From NCBI GenBank assembly GCA_040830545.1, contig JBFOMB010000043.1, positions 1 to 28,192 on the forward strand: a stretch of 28,192 nt of DNA, given 5' to 3'. How positions within the stretch are numbered: the stretch's first letter is position 1; every line of letters starts with the position of its first letter. This document shows positions 14,499 to 23,687 of the stretch, in pieces. Made by a program: the position numbers and the translations under genes. Source of the stretch: HXMU1420-2 sp040830545. Its GTDB lineage: Bacteria > Pseudomonadota > Alphaproteobacteria > Rhodobacterales > Rhodobacteraceae. The notes under the pieces are model-generated. The model saw nothing but the letters and a program-made list of their open reading frames with translations, was not told the origin of the DNA and did not search any database.

Positions 14499-16655
14499 TC
14501 AGTCAAGCGTGATCTGGACAGGTGCTTCGGTAAGCACGCCGATGCGTGCAGCCGGGTAGCCTGCCGCTTGCAATTGCTCCAGCAGATCAGCAGCGGCATC
14601 GGCCGGTACAGCCGCCAACAGCCCACCAGATGTCTGCGGATCATACAGCAAGTCCGCCACGCCGCCCTCGGGCAAGTCCGGCGTCAAGGACCGGTTGTCT
14701 GCATATAGCGTAGAACGCACGTCCTGCTCCGCCAGTTTCAAAGCGCCTTCCATCAGCGGCACAGCATCCAGGTTCAGCGATGCCCCGACGTCAGAAGCCT
14801 CGCACATCCCATGCAAATGCCCGGCCAGGCCGAACCCTGTGACGTCTGTCATTGCGTGCGCTGCGGGCGCGAGGATCGCCGACGCCTCGCCCTGCCCTTG
14901 CAACATCTGCTCAAAAGCACCCGTCACCACCGCGCCGGGTGCGTTCCCCGCCATCTCTGCCGCCAGGATGACACCCGATCCGACCGGTTTTGTCAGGATC
15001 AGCACATCGCCCGGCTGACCACCAGCGAGCGTCACGGGCTCTGCCTCGCAAAGCCCTGTCACCGTCAGACCGATGGTCAGTTCTGCGCCCATCGTCGTGT
15101 GGCCGCCCACGATCTCCGCCCCCGCCGCATGGAGTGTCTCGCGGGCAACCGTGTTGATTTCAGCCAAGGTGCGCCCCTGCAACTCTGGCGACAGGCGCGG
15201 CAAGATCAAAGACAGAGTCGTGGCCTGCGGTCTGGCACCCATGGCCCAGATATCGCCCAGCGCGTGGGTCACCGTGATGCGGGTCATTAGCACCGGGTCT
15301 AGTGTGAAAGCGCGCAGATGATCCGTCGTGATCACCTGCCGCGCGCCTCCGACACGCAACAACGCGGCATCGTCCCCCGGCAGGGTTTCAATATCGTCCC
15401 GCCCGACCGAGGGTGTCCCAAGCGATGCGCGCAGCAAAGAGCGCCCTACCTTGGACCCACACCCGCCGCACAACGGCTTGTCACCAAGTGCTTCATCTAC
15501 GCCCAACGCACGCAGGGGTGGAAGGTCTGGAGCGCCCATAGCGGGCAATTCTCGGAATTGCGCCATGAACTTCTGGTCAATGTGATCTTTCCAGCGCCAC
15601 ATGAGAGGCCCGGAAAACGACCGCCCCAAACGCTGTGCCAGCGCAGATTTTCCGCCGAGCGAGATGAGCTTCAGGTAGTCTTTCTGCGGTTTGTAAGCCC
15701 GCAAGGGCCGACCGCTCAGCACCGCAACCAGGTTGTCACGCAGTACCGGGGCCTGACGAACGGCATAAACCCCTGCCTTGGGGCGAGGGTCAAACCCCAG
15801 ATGCGCGCAATCGCCAACGGCAAACACCCGTTGATCGCTGGATAGCAACTGAGCATTCACCGTGATGAACCCATCCTGCAGGGCCAGATCGCTGTCCGCG
15901 ATCCAGTCATGCGGCAAGGCCCCGGCGGCCCCGGTCACGAAATCAGTCTCGATCAGCGTATTGTCACCCAAATGTATGCCGTCAGCAGCCACGCGCGCGA
16001 CCTCTGCATTCTCCACCAAGTTCACATCGTAGTCGGACAAAGCAGCCCGCAACCGCGCCTGCGAAACAGCATCAACCGCCGTCAGTGCCTGCGCCCGGTC
16101 CACAAGATGCAGTTTTGCCGAACGTCCCGCCGAACGCAGAGCATGCGCCATGGCCAGCACCAGTTCCACGCCAGCTACGCCACCGCCCAGCACGGCAATC
16201 TTGGCCGGGCCGGTGCCCGACAGATATGACGCCCACCGCTCAGAAAACGGGCCAAGGGGTTTGGCCGGAACGCCATGGTCTGCAAATCCTGGTAGGTCCG
16301 GCATCGCGGATGTGATGCCCACATCCACCGAGCAGTAATCATACGCAATGGGCGGGCGCCCATTCACGTGCACCTGCTGCGCTGCCACATCAATATGATG
16401 CGCGGCCCCCTGGATCACCCGTGCCCCGGCAAATCGTGCCAGTTGCACCAGATCAATGTCCAGCGCGTCGCGTCCATAGTGCCCCGCTACAAAGCCCGGC
16501 AGCATACCGGAATAAGGCGCGGTCGGCCCCGGGTTGATCACGGTCAACCGCGCGCCGGGCACCGGACGCATGCCAAACATGCGCAAAACCAGCGCGTGTG
16601 TATGTCCACCGCCAACAAGAACAACGTCACGGGTTTGGGGAAGAGGCATCTGCAT
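14499..16655 (-). CDS. selD: Selenide, water dikinase fused to an N-terminal NADH dehydrogenase-like flavoprotein domain
   Basis: About 718 aa. Residues ~8-340 form a pyridine-nucleotide-disulfide-reductase/NDH-2-like domain: FAD motif VVLVGGGHTHA, NAD(P) motif IAVLGGGVAGVE (~153) and the second FAD motif VFAVGDCAH (~277). The C-terminal half is SelD: CGGCGSKVG with catalytic Cys399 and Lys402, LPGDDAALL, THALGDIWAMGA, GGHTTMGAELTIG and DVTGFGLAGHL. SelD makes selenophosphate from selenide and ATP; the flavoprotein may supply reduced selenium, which is an inference. The second Cys of the E. coli GCGCK motif is Ser here. There is no Sec codon at the active site. The start is ATG 16655 or 16649, just before the FAD motif. 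The frame runs open to 16754. Confidence 0.93.
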   Translation of the reverse strand: MQMPLPQTRDVVLVGGGHTHALVLRMFGMRPVPGARLTVINPGPTAPYSGMLPGFVAGHYGRDALDIDLVQLARFAGARVIQGAAHHIDVAAQQVHVNGRPPIAYDYCSVDVGITSAMPDLPGFADHGVPAKPLGPFSERWASYLSGTGPAKIAVLGGGVAGVELVLAMAHALRSAGRSAKLHLVDRAQALTAVDAVSQARLRAALSDYDVNLVENAEVARVAADGIHLGDNTLIETDFVTGAAGALPHDWIADSDLALQDGFITVNAQLLSSDQRVFAVGDCAHLGFDPRPKAGVYAVRQAPVLRDNLVAVLSGRPLRAYKPQKDYLKLISLGGKSALAQRLGRSFSGPLMWRWKDHIDQKFMAQFRELPAMGAPDLPPLRALGVDEALGDKPLCGGCGSKVGRSLLRASLGTPSVGRDDIETLPGDDAALLRVGGARQVITTDHLRAFTLDPVLMTRITVTHALGDIWAMGARPQATTLSLILPRLSPELQGRTLAEINTVARETLHAAGAEIVGGHTTMGAELTIGLTVTGLCEAEPVTLAGGQPGDVLILTKPVGSGVILAAEMAGNAPGAVVTGAFEQMLQGQGEASAILAPAAHAMTDVTGFGLAGHLHGMCEASDVGASLNLDAVPLMEGALKLAEQDVRSTLYADNRSLTPDLPEGGVADLLYDPQTSGGLLAAVPADAAADLLEQLQAAGYPAARIGVLTEAPVQITLD

Positions 16656-16747
16656 ATCCGCGCTTCTAGCGGGAATGAAACTGCCTGCAACGGGGCGGAT
16701 GGACGCTTCACACCTCTGTGTTGACGCGAGATCAAACCATACGCGCG

Positions 16748-17548
16748 TTAGCAAACGGCGGACACCACGTGAGCCGAGGTTTCAAAGACCGCCGCGCCGC
16801 TGTCATCGGCCAGATGAGCGAGGTCGGTTTCCGCCTGTTCCAGCACCGATGCGATCTGATCCTCGTTCAGGTGGATGTCAAACAGTGGCAGCCACCCACG
16901 CAACTCTGCCTCGACCATCACCCTTGGCGAGGGGAACCGCGCCGTAGCCGTTGGTGTCTGAACCACAACATCCTTGAACCCTGCGGCCTGCAACGGGCCG
17001 GTCACCTGAGCAGGATCGGCCATGGAAAACGGCACCTGGACGGCATTGGCCGCTGCCTCGCTGACAATGCGGGACAAGAAAGCAGCGACGTCGCGGTAGC
17101 CGGGGTTCGCCTCAACCGCGTTCCACACTACGACCACTGCCCGACCACCCGGCCTGAGCACCCGTGCCATTTCCCGCGCCGCGGCTTCTGCGTCGGCAAA
17201 AAACATCATCCCGAATTGAGACACGACCGCATCGCAATAGGCATCCGACAGAGGTAGTTCCTCCGCCGAGGCCAGATGCCAATCGATTCGCGGTTCAATC
17301 TTGCGCGCAGCAGCCAGCATTCCCGGCGCAGGGTCGACCCCATCAACCTGCCCGTCTGACCCTACACGTTCCAAAACCGCCCGCGCCAGCACGCCAGTTC
17401 CGCAGGCAACATCAGCAACCCGTTCGCCAGATTGTATTTTCGCCGCTGCCAAGACGTGTTCCGTCCACGGTCCAAACAGCGCTGGTACGAACAACGCTTC
17501 GTATCCACGACCAACTTCGGAAACTTCGTCACTGGCGGAGTCAGACAA
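16748..17548 (-). CDS. Class I SAM-dependent methyltransferase
   Basis: About 266 aa. SAM-binding motif I is VADVACGTGVLARAVL, followed by the acidic motif VDGVDPAPGML, then SAEELPLSD and VLRPGGRAVVVVW, as in UbiE/Methyltransf_11-type enzymes. No ATG fits the 5' end. I prefer TTG 17548 (MSDSASDEV), which has GGGAGG about five bases upstream; TTG 17566 is an alternative, and an in-frame stop sits at 17588-17590. It lies 92 bases upstream of selD on the same strand and is divergent from the Mrp operon. The methyl acceptor is unknown; a role with selenium is possible from position only. Confidence 0.87.
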   Translation of the reverse strand: MSDSASDEVSEVGRGYEALFVPALFGPWTEHVLAAAKIQSGERVADVACGTGVLARAVLERVGSDGQVDGVDPAPGMLAAARKIEPRIDWHLASAEELPLSDAYCDAVVSQFGMMFFADAEAAAREMARVLRPGGRAVVVVWNAVEANPGYRDVAAFLSRIVSEAAANAVQVPFSMADPAQVTGPLQAAGFKDVVVQTPTATARFPSPRVMVEAELRGWLPLFDIHLNEDQIASVLEQAETDLAHLADDSGAAVFETSAHVVSAVC

Positions 17549-17712
17549 CACACCCTCCCGAAACAAGTACTCAATCCAGCCTTGCGCCTATTCTGCGTCT
17601 TTTGCGATCACCGCTCAACCAAGGGTGCGGCAAAAGAGCCCTTTCAGCGTTTCAATTTGTGCCTAAGTGCTTTAGGGAAAAAGAAACAAAAAGACGATCG
17701 AAGGGGAGCGAC
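17549..17712. promoter_or_regulatory. Divergent promoter region between methyltransferase and the Mrp operon
   Basis: 164 bases between two divergent TTG-started genes. It contains the dyad CCTAA-GTGCT-TTAGG at 17662-17676, followed by an A/G-rich stretch and then AAGGGGAG (17701-17708), the mrpA ribosome-binding site. The dyad is a candidate operator or promoter-proximal element for mrp. No confident -35/-10 pair was assigned. Confidence 0.35.
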
Positions 17713-20586
17713 TTGTCTCTGATCCTGCTCGCGGCGCTGCCGTTTCTGGGTGCGGTTTTTCCGGCGTTGCTGATCCGGGCCGGGCGCGATGCCAGTGCGG
17801 GTGCGGCCGGTATGGTCACCCTGATCGCCTTTATCGGCTTGATGACCAATGCCCCTGCTGTCATGCGCGGCGAAGTGGTGCAGGCGCAGTTGGAATGGCT
17901 GCCGGGGCTGGGACTAAACGCGAATTTCTTTCTGGACGGGTTGGGGTTGCTGTTTGCCGGGCTCATCCTGGGGATCGGATTGCTGATCATCCTTTACGCC
18001 CGCTACTACCTCAGCCGCGAAGACCCTATGGGGCAGTTTTACTGCTTCCTGTTGCTGTTTCAGGGCGCGATGGTGGGTATCGTTCTCAGCGACAACATCC
18101 TGCTTTTGCTGGTATTTTGGGAGCTTACGTCGCTCTCCTCCTTCCTGTTGATCGGCTATTGGCGGCATCTGCCCGAGGGAAGGCAGGGCGCGCGTATGGC
18201 GCTGACCGTGACCGGTGCCGGGGGGCTGGCCATGATCGGTGGCATGCTGATCCTGGGCAACATCGCGGGCAGCTATGACCTCTCGGTGATCCTGACGCAA
18301 AAAGAGGCGATTCAGGCCAGCCCGCACTACCTGCCCGCGCTGGTCCTGATCCTGCTGGGCGCTTTCACCAAATCCGCCCAATTCCCGTTCCACTTCTGGC
18401 TGCCGCACGCGATGGCCGCGCCAACACCCGTCAGCGCCTATCTGCACTCGGCCACGATGGTGAAGGCGGGCCTGTTTCTGATGGCGCGCATGTGGCCGGT
18501 GTTGAGCGGGACAGACGCGTGGTTCTACATCGTTTCGACCGTGGGTCTGGTGACGATGGTGGTGGGTGCTGTGATCGCGCTGTTCAAGGATGACCTGAAG
18601 GCGCTGCTGGCGTTTTCGACGGTCAGCCATTTGGGCCTGATCACCATGTTGCTGGGGTTGGCAACGCCCTATGCCGCCGTGGCCGCCGTGTTCCACATCA
18701 TCAATCACGCGACGTTCAAGGCCGCGTTGTTCATGAGCGCCGGGATCATCGACCACGAAACCGGCACGCGGGATATCAAGCGGCTGGGGGGGCTCCGCAA
18801 ACTAATGCCGATTACCTTTGTGATCGCGACAATTGCTTCTCTGTCCATGGCCGGTCTGCCCCCGCTGAACGGGTTCATCAGCAAGGAAATGATGCTGGAG
18901 CAGGTTGCGCATACCCATTGGTTCGGCCCTGGCTGGCTAATGGTAGCGATTGCGGTCTTTGGCTCTGCCTTCTCTGCCGCTTACTGTTTCCGCTATATCG
19001 GCCATGTGTTCCTAGGGCCGGAGCGCGAGGAGTACCCGAGCCACCCACATGATCCGGGCCCGGGCCTGTGGCTGTCGCCTGCGTTCTTGGTTGTGCTGGT
19101 CATCCTGATCGGCCTGTTCCCGCAGACTTTGGTGCAGGACCTGGTGAAGGTGTCAGCCGGAGCCGTAACCAATGGCTACCTGCCCGAAGGGCTGAAGCTG
19201 AAACTGTGGCATGGGTTCAACTTGGCGCTGTTGATGTCAAGCATTGCAACCGTTGTCGGCCTGCTGCTGCTCTGGGCCTACAACCCGTTGCGCAAGGGGT
19301 GGGATGGCACTCCCCGGCCCGAAGCCAAAGAGATGTTCGATCAGGTGATCGGCGCATTCACAGCGCTGGCGAACTGGATCACTGATGTGCTGCACAACGG
19401 GTCGATCACGCGGTTTGCTGCGATCTTCCTGCTGTTCACGCTGGGACTAGGTTACATCGCCTACAGCGGTGGAACCATGGCCGCACCGGATCGGGAAACG
19501 CTCACCGCCTCGCCCATGGCCATTGTCGGCTGGGTCTGCTTGATCGTGTCGACACTGTGCATCGTCGCTTTCCACCGCAACCGCCTGCTGGCACTGGTGA
19601 TCCTCGGGATCGTCGGCCTCATGATTTCGCTCATGTTCAACTACCTCAGCGCGCCTGATCTGGCATTGACCCAGATCTCGGTCGAGGTGGTGACAATCAT
19701 CCTGCTGCTTCTCGCGCTGAACTTCATACCCCGCGAAACGCCTGTCGAAGGCAGCGGCGCGCGACAAACGCGCAATATCATTCTGGCCGTTGGCGGCGGG
19801 CTGGGTGTTGCCGGGCTGCTCTATGCGATCCTGATCCGCAACCCGGTGATGGAGAGCATTTCGGCCTATCACCTTGCCAACTCCAAAACTGGGGGCGGTG
19901 GCACCAACGTGGTCAACGTGATCCTTGTGGATTTCAGGGGCTATGACACGTTTGGTGAAATCATCGTTCTGGGCATCGCCGCACTGGTCATCTTTGCGAT
20001 CACCGAATCCGTGCTGAGCGGACCTGTGCGCGCAAGGCTATTGAACCGTAAACCGCCAGAACCCGTGGCGGGTGACGCGCATCCGCAGATGATGGTTGTG
20101 GCGACCCGCATGATGATGCCCATCGCGCTGATGGTGGCGACATACATCTTCTTCCGGGGCCACAACCTGCCCGGTGGCGGGTTTATCGCAGGACTGGTCG
20201 CGGCCATCGCGGTGATCATGCAATACATGGCCAGCGGGTTTAGCTGGGCCGCCGCGAGACAGACCTGGCCCTATCACGGCATTATTGGATCGGGCGTTCT
20301 GATCGCGGCGATCACAGGGCTGGGCGCTTGGTTCAACGACATGCCATTCCTGACCAGCGCTTATACATACGTGACGATCCCGCCACTGCACGAGTTCGAA
20401 TTGGCCACCGCCGCGTTATTCGACCTCGGCGTGTTCCTCGCTGTGGTTGGCGCAGTTCTACTGGCGCTGGAAAGCCTCGCCCGATACGCGTGGCAACCGG
20501 GCATGGAGCCGGAACACCCGATGGACATCAATCCCGAGCGGGATGACGCGCCCGAAGATGGAACCAAGCAGGAGGCGGCGACATGA
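17713..20586 (+). CDS. mrpA: Mrp Na+/H+ antiporter subunit A, with fused MrpB domain (MrpAB)
   Basis: 957 aa from TTG 17713, which has AAGGGGAG four bases upstream and immediately precedes the first membrane helix; no ATG is available nearby. Residues ~1-500 form the NuoL/complex I-like proton-channel core, with Glu137 (VFWELTSLSSF) and Lys220 (KSAQFPFHFWLPHA) as key charged residues. A DUF4040/MbhD-like region lies ~610-676. Residues ~790-930 are the MrpB domain (TYIFFRGHNLPGGGF). The complex expels Na+ in exchange for H+ at alkaline pH or high salt. The upstream open frame to 17164 is antisense to the methyltransferase and is not coding. The stop overlaps mrpC as ATGA. Confidence 0.95.
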   Translation: MSLILLAALPFLGAVFPALLIRAGRDASAGAAGMVTLIAFIGLMTNAPAVMRGEVVQAQLEWLPGLGLNANFFLDGLGLLFAGLILGIGLLIILYARYYLSREDPMGQFYCFLLLFQGAMVGIVLSDNILLLLVFWELTSLSSFLLIGYWRHLPEGRQGARMALTVTGAGGLAMIGGMLILGNIAGSYDLSVILTQKEAIQASPHYLPALVLILLGAFTKSAQFPFHFWLPHAMAAPTPVSAYLHSATMVKAGLFLMARMWPVLSGTDAWFYIVSTVGLVTMVVGAVIALFKDDLKALLAFSTVSHLGLITMLLGLATPYAAVAAVFHIINHATFKAALFMSAGIIDHETGTRDIKRLGGLRKLMPITFVIATIASLSMAGLPPLNGFISKEMMLEQVAHTHWFGPGWLMVAIAVFGSAFSAAYCFRYIGHVFLGPEREEYPSHPHDPGPGLWLSPAFLVVLVILIGLFPQTLVQDLVKVSAGAVTNGYLPEGLKLKLWHGFNLALLMSSIATVVGLLLLWAYNPLRKGWDGTPRPEAKEMFDQVIGAFTALANWITDVLHNGSITRFAAIFLLFTLGLGYIAYSGGTMAAPDRETLTASPMAIVGWVCLIVSTLCIVAFHRNRLLALVILGIVGLMISLMFNYLSAPDLALTQISVEVVTIILLLLALNFIPRETPVEGSGARQTRNIILAVGGGLGVAGLLYAILIRNPVMESISAYHLANSKTGGGGTNVVNVILVDFRGYDTFGEIIVLGIAALVIFAITESVLSGPVRARLLNRKPPEPVAGDAHPQMMVVATRMMMPIALMVATYIFFRGHNLPGGGFIAGLVAAIAVIMQYMASGFSWAAARQTWPYHGIIGSGVLIAAITGLGAWFNDMPFLTSAYTYVTIPPLHEFELATAALFDLGVFLAVVGAVLLALESLARYAWQPGMEPEHPMDINPERDDAPEDGTKQEAAT

Positions 20587-20960
20587 TTGAGCTTGAGCTG
20601 CTTTTTGCCAGCGCCGTTGGTGTGCTGACCGCTGCCGGTATCTATCTGGTGCTGCAACAGCGGACCTTCCCGGTGATCCTTGGGCTGAGCTTCCTGTCCT
20701 ACGCGGTGAACGTGTTCCTGTTCGCGTCCGGTAGACTGGTTCAGAATGAACCCCCGATCCTGACGAAATACGCCGAAAGCTACACCGACCCGCTGCCGCA
20801 GGCATTGGTGCTGACGGCCATTGTGATTTCATTCGGCATGACGGCCGTTGTCGTGATGATCGCGCTCAGCGCCTGGCTTTCCGCGCGTGATGACCGCGTG
20901 GATATGGAGAACGAAGACCCTCCAGCCGAAGAAGACTCTGATGCGGAGGCGCAGTCATGA
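20583..20960 (+). CDS. mrpC: Mrp Na+/H+ antiporter subunit C
   Basis: 125 aa, NuoK-like, with three membrane helices: LLFASAVGVLTAAGIYLVLQ, FPVILGLSFLSYAVNVFLFA and LVLTAIVISFGMTAVVVMIA. The segment PLPQALVLTAIVI is typical of MrpC/MnhC. The C-terminal tail is strongly acidic. The ATG overlaps the mrpA stop and the stop overlaps mrpD, both as ATGA. It is one of the small membrane subunits needed for antiporter assembly. Confidence 0.96.
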   Translation: MIELELLFASAVGVLTAAGIYLVLQQRTFPVILGLSFLSYAVNVFLFASGRLVQNEPPILTKYAESYTDPLPQALVLTAIVISFGMTAVVVMIALSAWLSARDDRVDMENEDPPAEEDSDAEAQS

Positions 20961-22486
20961 TCAACCACTGGATCATCGCGCCCGTTGTGCTGCCGGCGGT
21001 TCTGGCCCCGCTGATCATCATGGTGATGCGGTTCCATCTGGATTTGCAGCGCATCTTTTCCATCGCCGGGACCGTGGCGTTGGTCATCATCTCGCTGGTG
21101 CTGATGTCACAGGCGGCAGGTGGCACCATTCACGTTTACGAACTGGGCGATTGGCCAGCCCCGTTTGGCATTGTGTTGGTACTGGATCGGTTGTCTGCCC
21201 TGATGTGCCTGCTGACCGCCGTACTGGCGCTGGTTGTGCTGTTGCATGCGGTAGGGTCGGGCTGGGATGAACGCGGATGGCATTTCCACGCCCTGTTCCA
21301 GTTTCAATTGATGGGTGTCATGGGCGCGTTTCTGACCGGAGACGCCTTCAACCTGTTTGTGTTCTTCGAGGTGCTGTTGATCGCCTCTTACGGGCTGATG
21401 ATCCATTCCGGCGGGCCGGTGCGTCTGCGGGCCGGGCTGCAATACGTGATCTACAACCTGCTGGGATCGACCCTGTTCCTGTTTGCGCTTGGCACGCTTT
21501 ACGCGGTGACCGGGACGCTAAACATGGCTGATCTGGCGGTGCGAGTGGCAGAGCTGCCTGATGATCAGTCAGCATTGCTCCGGGTGGGCGCGGTGCTGTT
21601 ACTGCTGGTGTTCTGCGTGAAGGCCGCCGTCCTGCCGCTGCATTTCTGGCTGCCGTCGGCCTATTCCAACGCACCCGCGCCGGTGGCGGCGTTGTTTGCC
21701 ATCATGACCAAGGTCGGGGCCTATTCGATCATCCGCATGTACACACTGGTTTTCGGACCGGATCTCGCAGTGACCGACGGGCTGATCGGCACTTGGCTAA
21801 TGCCTGCCGCGATCCTGACGCTGGCGGTTGGTTGTATCGGCGTCCTGGGGTCGCGCCGCATCGGGAGATTGGCCGCCTTTGCCGCCATCGGGTCGATGGG
21901 CACGTTGCTGATTGCGATTTCAGCCTTCACGGCTGAGGCGATGGGCGCAGCGATTTACTACATGGTGCACTCGACTCTCGCGGCAGCGATGCTGTTCCTT
22001 GTGGCTGACCTGGTGATCGAGCGGCGCGGGAACGACCACATCGCGTGCGACTTCCGGTTGCCGCAAAACGGGCTGATCGCCTCGCTCTACTTCACCGCGG
22101 CGATTGCCATGGCCGGGATGCCGCCGCTGTCGGGGTTTCTTGGAAAGCTGCTGGTGCTGGATGCCACCCGCGACGCGGCGATGTGGGTCTGGATCTGGGC
22201 TGGCATCTTGATCATGTCATTGGTGATGATCGTCGGGTTGGCGCGGGCCGGCAGCACGCTGTTCTGGAAACCATTCGATCCCTCCTTGAGCGCGCCGCAG
22301 GAGAATGGGGAAGACTCAGCGGCGGCTCCTGCCCTACCCTTCGTCGCAACGGGATCGTTGCTGGCGGGGTTGGTCGCGCTGACCGTGCTGGCGGGACCGT
22401 CCATGCGGTTCGCGGACGCCACAGCAGCACAGCTGTTTGATCCACAAAACTACATCAGCGCAGTCCTGAAGGAGGGCACGGAATGA
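20957..22486 (+). CDS. mrpD: Mrp Na+/H+ antiporter subunit D
   Basis: 509 aa, a NuoM/NuoN-like proton-channel subunit with about 14 membrane helices. Conserved charged residues are Glu138 (VFFEVLLIASYGLM) and Lys222 (VKAAVLPLHFWLP), followed by NAPAPVAALFAIMTKVGAY. Further proton-path motifs include AMAGMPPLSGFLGK. Length is normal for MrpD. It is joined to mrpC and mrpE by ATGA overlaps. It pairs with MrpA as one of the two large transport subunits. Confidence 0.96.
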   Translation: MINHWIIAPVVLPAVLAPLIIMVMRFHLDLQRIFSIAGTVALVIISLVLMSQAAGGTIHVYELGDWPAPFGIVLVLDRLSALMCLLTAVLALVVLLHAVGSGWDERGWHFHALFQFQLMGVMGAFLTGDAFNLFVFFEVLLIASYGLMIHSGGPVRLRAGLQYVIYNLLGSTLFLFALGTLYAVTGTLNMADLAVRVAELPDDQSALLRVGAVLLLLVFCVKAAVLPLHFWLPSAYSNAPAPVAALFAIMTKVGAYSIIRMYTLVFGPDLAVTDGLIGTWLMPAAILTLAVGCIGVLGSRRIGRLAAFAAIGSMGTLLIAISAFTAEAMGAAIYYMVHSTLAAAMLFLVADLVIERRGNDHIACDFRLPQNGLIASLYFTAAIAMAGMPPLSGFLGKLLVLDATRDAAMWVWIWAGILIMSLVMIVGLARAGSTLFWKPFDPSLSAPQENGEDSAAAPALPFVATGSLLAGLVALTVLAGPSMRFADATAAQLFDPQNYISAVLKEGTE

Positions 22487-22980
22487 GATTGCTGGCCCGT
22501 ATCTTCCCTCACCCCTATCTCAGCCTTTTGCTGGTGCTGACCTGGTGCTTCCTGCAGAACTCTTTCTCAATCAACACCTTAGTCATGGCGATTATCCTGG
22601 CCGTGATTATCCCGTTCACCACCGCTCGCTACTGGCCTGACCGCCCTAAACTGAAACGCCCCTTCCTGATCGCCGAATACGTTCTGATCGTGATCTGGGA
22701 TATCATCGTGGCCAACGTCGTCGTAGCGGGTCTGATCCTGTTCCGTCGCAATGACAGCTTGTCACCAAACTGGGTCGCGATCCCACTGGACCTGCGCACG
22801 CCCGAAGCAATCACGGTGCTGGCAGGCACTATCACGCTGACGCCTGGCACGGTGTCCTCTGACCTCAGTTCTGGCGGACATGTGCTGCTGGTGCATTGCC
22901 TCAACGCCAAGGATACCTCCGCTGTCCGGGACGAGATCAAGTCCCGCTATGAACGTCGCCTGAAGGAGATTTTCGAATGA
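22483..22980 (+). CDS. mrpE: Mrp Na+/H+ antiporter subunit E
   Basis: 165 aa. Two to three N-terminal membrane helices (LSLLLVLTWCFLQNSF and onwards) are followed by a cytoplasmic domain with LAGTITLTPGTVSSDL, the MrpE/MnhE signature, and a charged C-terminal helix. The ATG overlaps the mrpD stop and the stop overlaps mrpF as ATGA. Confidence 0.96.
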   Translation: MRLLARIFPHPYLSLLLVLTWCFLQNSFSINTLVMAIILAVIIPFTTARYWPDRPKLKRPFLIAEYVLIVIWDIIVANVVVAGLILFRRNDSLSPNWVAIPLDLRTPEAITVLAGTITLTPGTVSSDLSSGGHVLLVHCLNAKDTSAVRDEIKSRYERRLKEIFE

Positions 22981-23249
22981 TCCTCGAATATGCCATCTAC
23001 TTCGCCGCTTTCTGTTTTGGCAGCGCGCTGCTCATGTGTCTGTGGAAAGTGGTCAGTGCTGAGGGCGTGGGTGACCGGGTTTTGGCGCTCGATACTATGG
23101 TGATCAATGCCATTGCTCTGGTCGTGCTGTTTGGCATGTGGAAAGGGACCGAGATGTATTTCGAAGCGGCGATGATCATCGCGATGCTCGGCTTTGTCTC
23201 GACCGTGGCTTACGCGCGTTTCATGCTGCGCGGCAATATAATCGAGTAA
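22977..23249 (+). CDS. mrpF: Mrp Na+/H+ antiporter subunit F
   Basis: 90 aa with three membrane helices. The VGDRVLALDTMVINAIAL segment is characteristic of MrpF/MnhF. The start overlaps mrpE as ATGA. The stop is TAA, followed directly by the strong ribosome-binding site of mrpG. Confidence 0.95.
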   Translation: MILEYAIYFAAFCFGSALLMCLWKVVSAEGVGDRVLALDTMVINAIALVVLFGMWKGTEMYFEAAMIIAMLGFVSTVAYARFMLRGNIIE

Positions 23250-23263
23250 GGAGGGGGGCAGAG

Positions 23264-23668
23264 ATGTTTGAGTACTTTGTTGCCATCTTCCTCGTGATCG
23301 CTGGTGGATTCGGATTGGTCGGGTCCATCGGGTTGATCAAGCTGGGCGATCCAATGTCCCGGTTGCATGCACCGACCAAGGCGACAACTCTGGGCGTTGG
23401 TGGCGTTTTGATCGCATCCATGCTGCATGCGCTGTTGATCGAACAGCATTTTTCGGTTCACGAATTGCTGATCACGCTGTTCCTGTTCATCACAGCGCCA
23501 GTGACAGCGAATTTCATCGCCAAGGCCCACATCCACCGCCATTGCGATGCCGAGGATCTGCCGGACCCCAGCCCTGATGCGCGATGGGCAGGGTTGACCG
23601 AAGAAGAGGCTTCCGTGGACGCTCTTCAGGCCACGCGGCCATCATCGCTGAGCGAGGAGCGCTCGTAA
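23264..23668 (+). CDS. mrpG: Mrp Na+/H+ antiporter subunit G
   Basis: 134 aa with three membrane helices. GSIGLIKLGDPMSRLHAPTKATTLGVGG is split across the MrpG/PhaG signature, and ITAPVTANFIAKA is typical of its third helix. A GGAGGGGGG site (23250-23258) precedes ATG 23264, so unlike the other junctions this start is not overlapped. The C-terminal tail of about 35 residues is hydrophilic. It is last in the operon. A dyad GCTCGT-N9-ACGAGC (23661-23681) overlaps its stop and could help end transcription, but it has no T-tract. Confidence 0.95.
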   Translation: MFEYFVAIFLVIAGGFGLVGSIGLIKLGDPMSRLHAPTKATTLGVGGVLIASMLHALLIEQHFSVHELLITLFLFITAPVTANFIAKAHIHRHCDAEDLPDPSPDARWAGLTEEEASVDALQATRPSSLSEERS

Positions 23669-23687
23669 GAGAGCGACGAGCACGTCC

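Noticed and set aside
15450..15470. Possible selenocysteine at the SelD active site
   Set aside because: The active-site codon encodes Cys; no in-frame TGA interrupts the gene.
17164..17712. Long N-terminal extension of MrpA
   Set aside because: It is antisense to the methyltransferase, is rich in Pro/Arg/His unlike a membrane protein, and a strong ribosome-binding site precedes TTG 17713.
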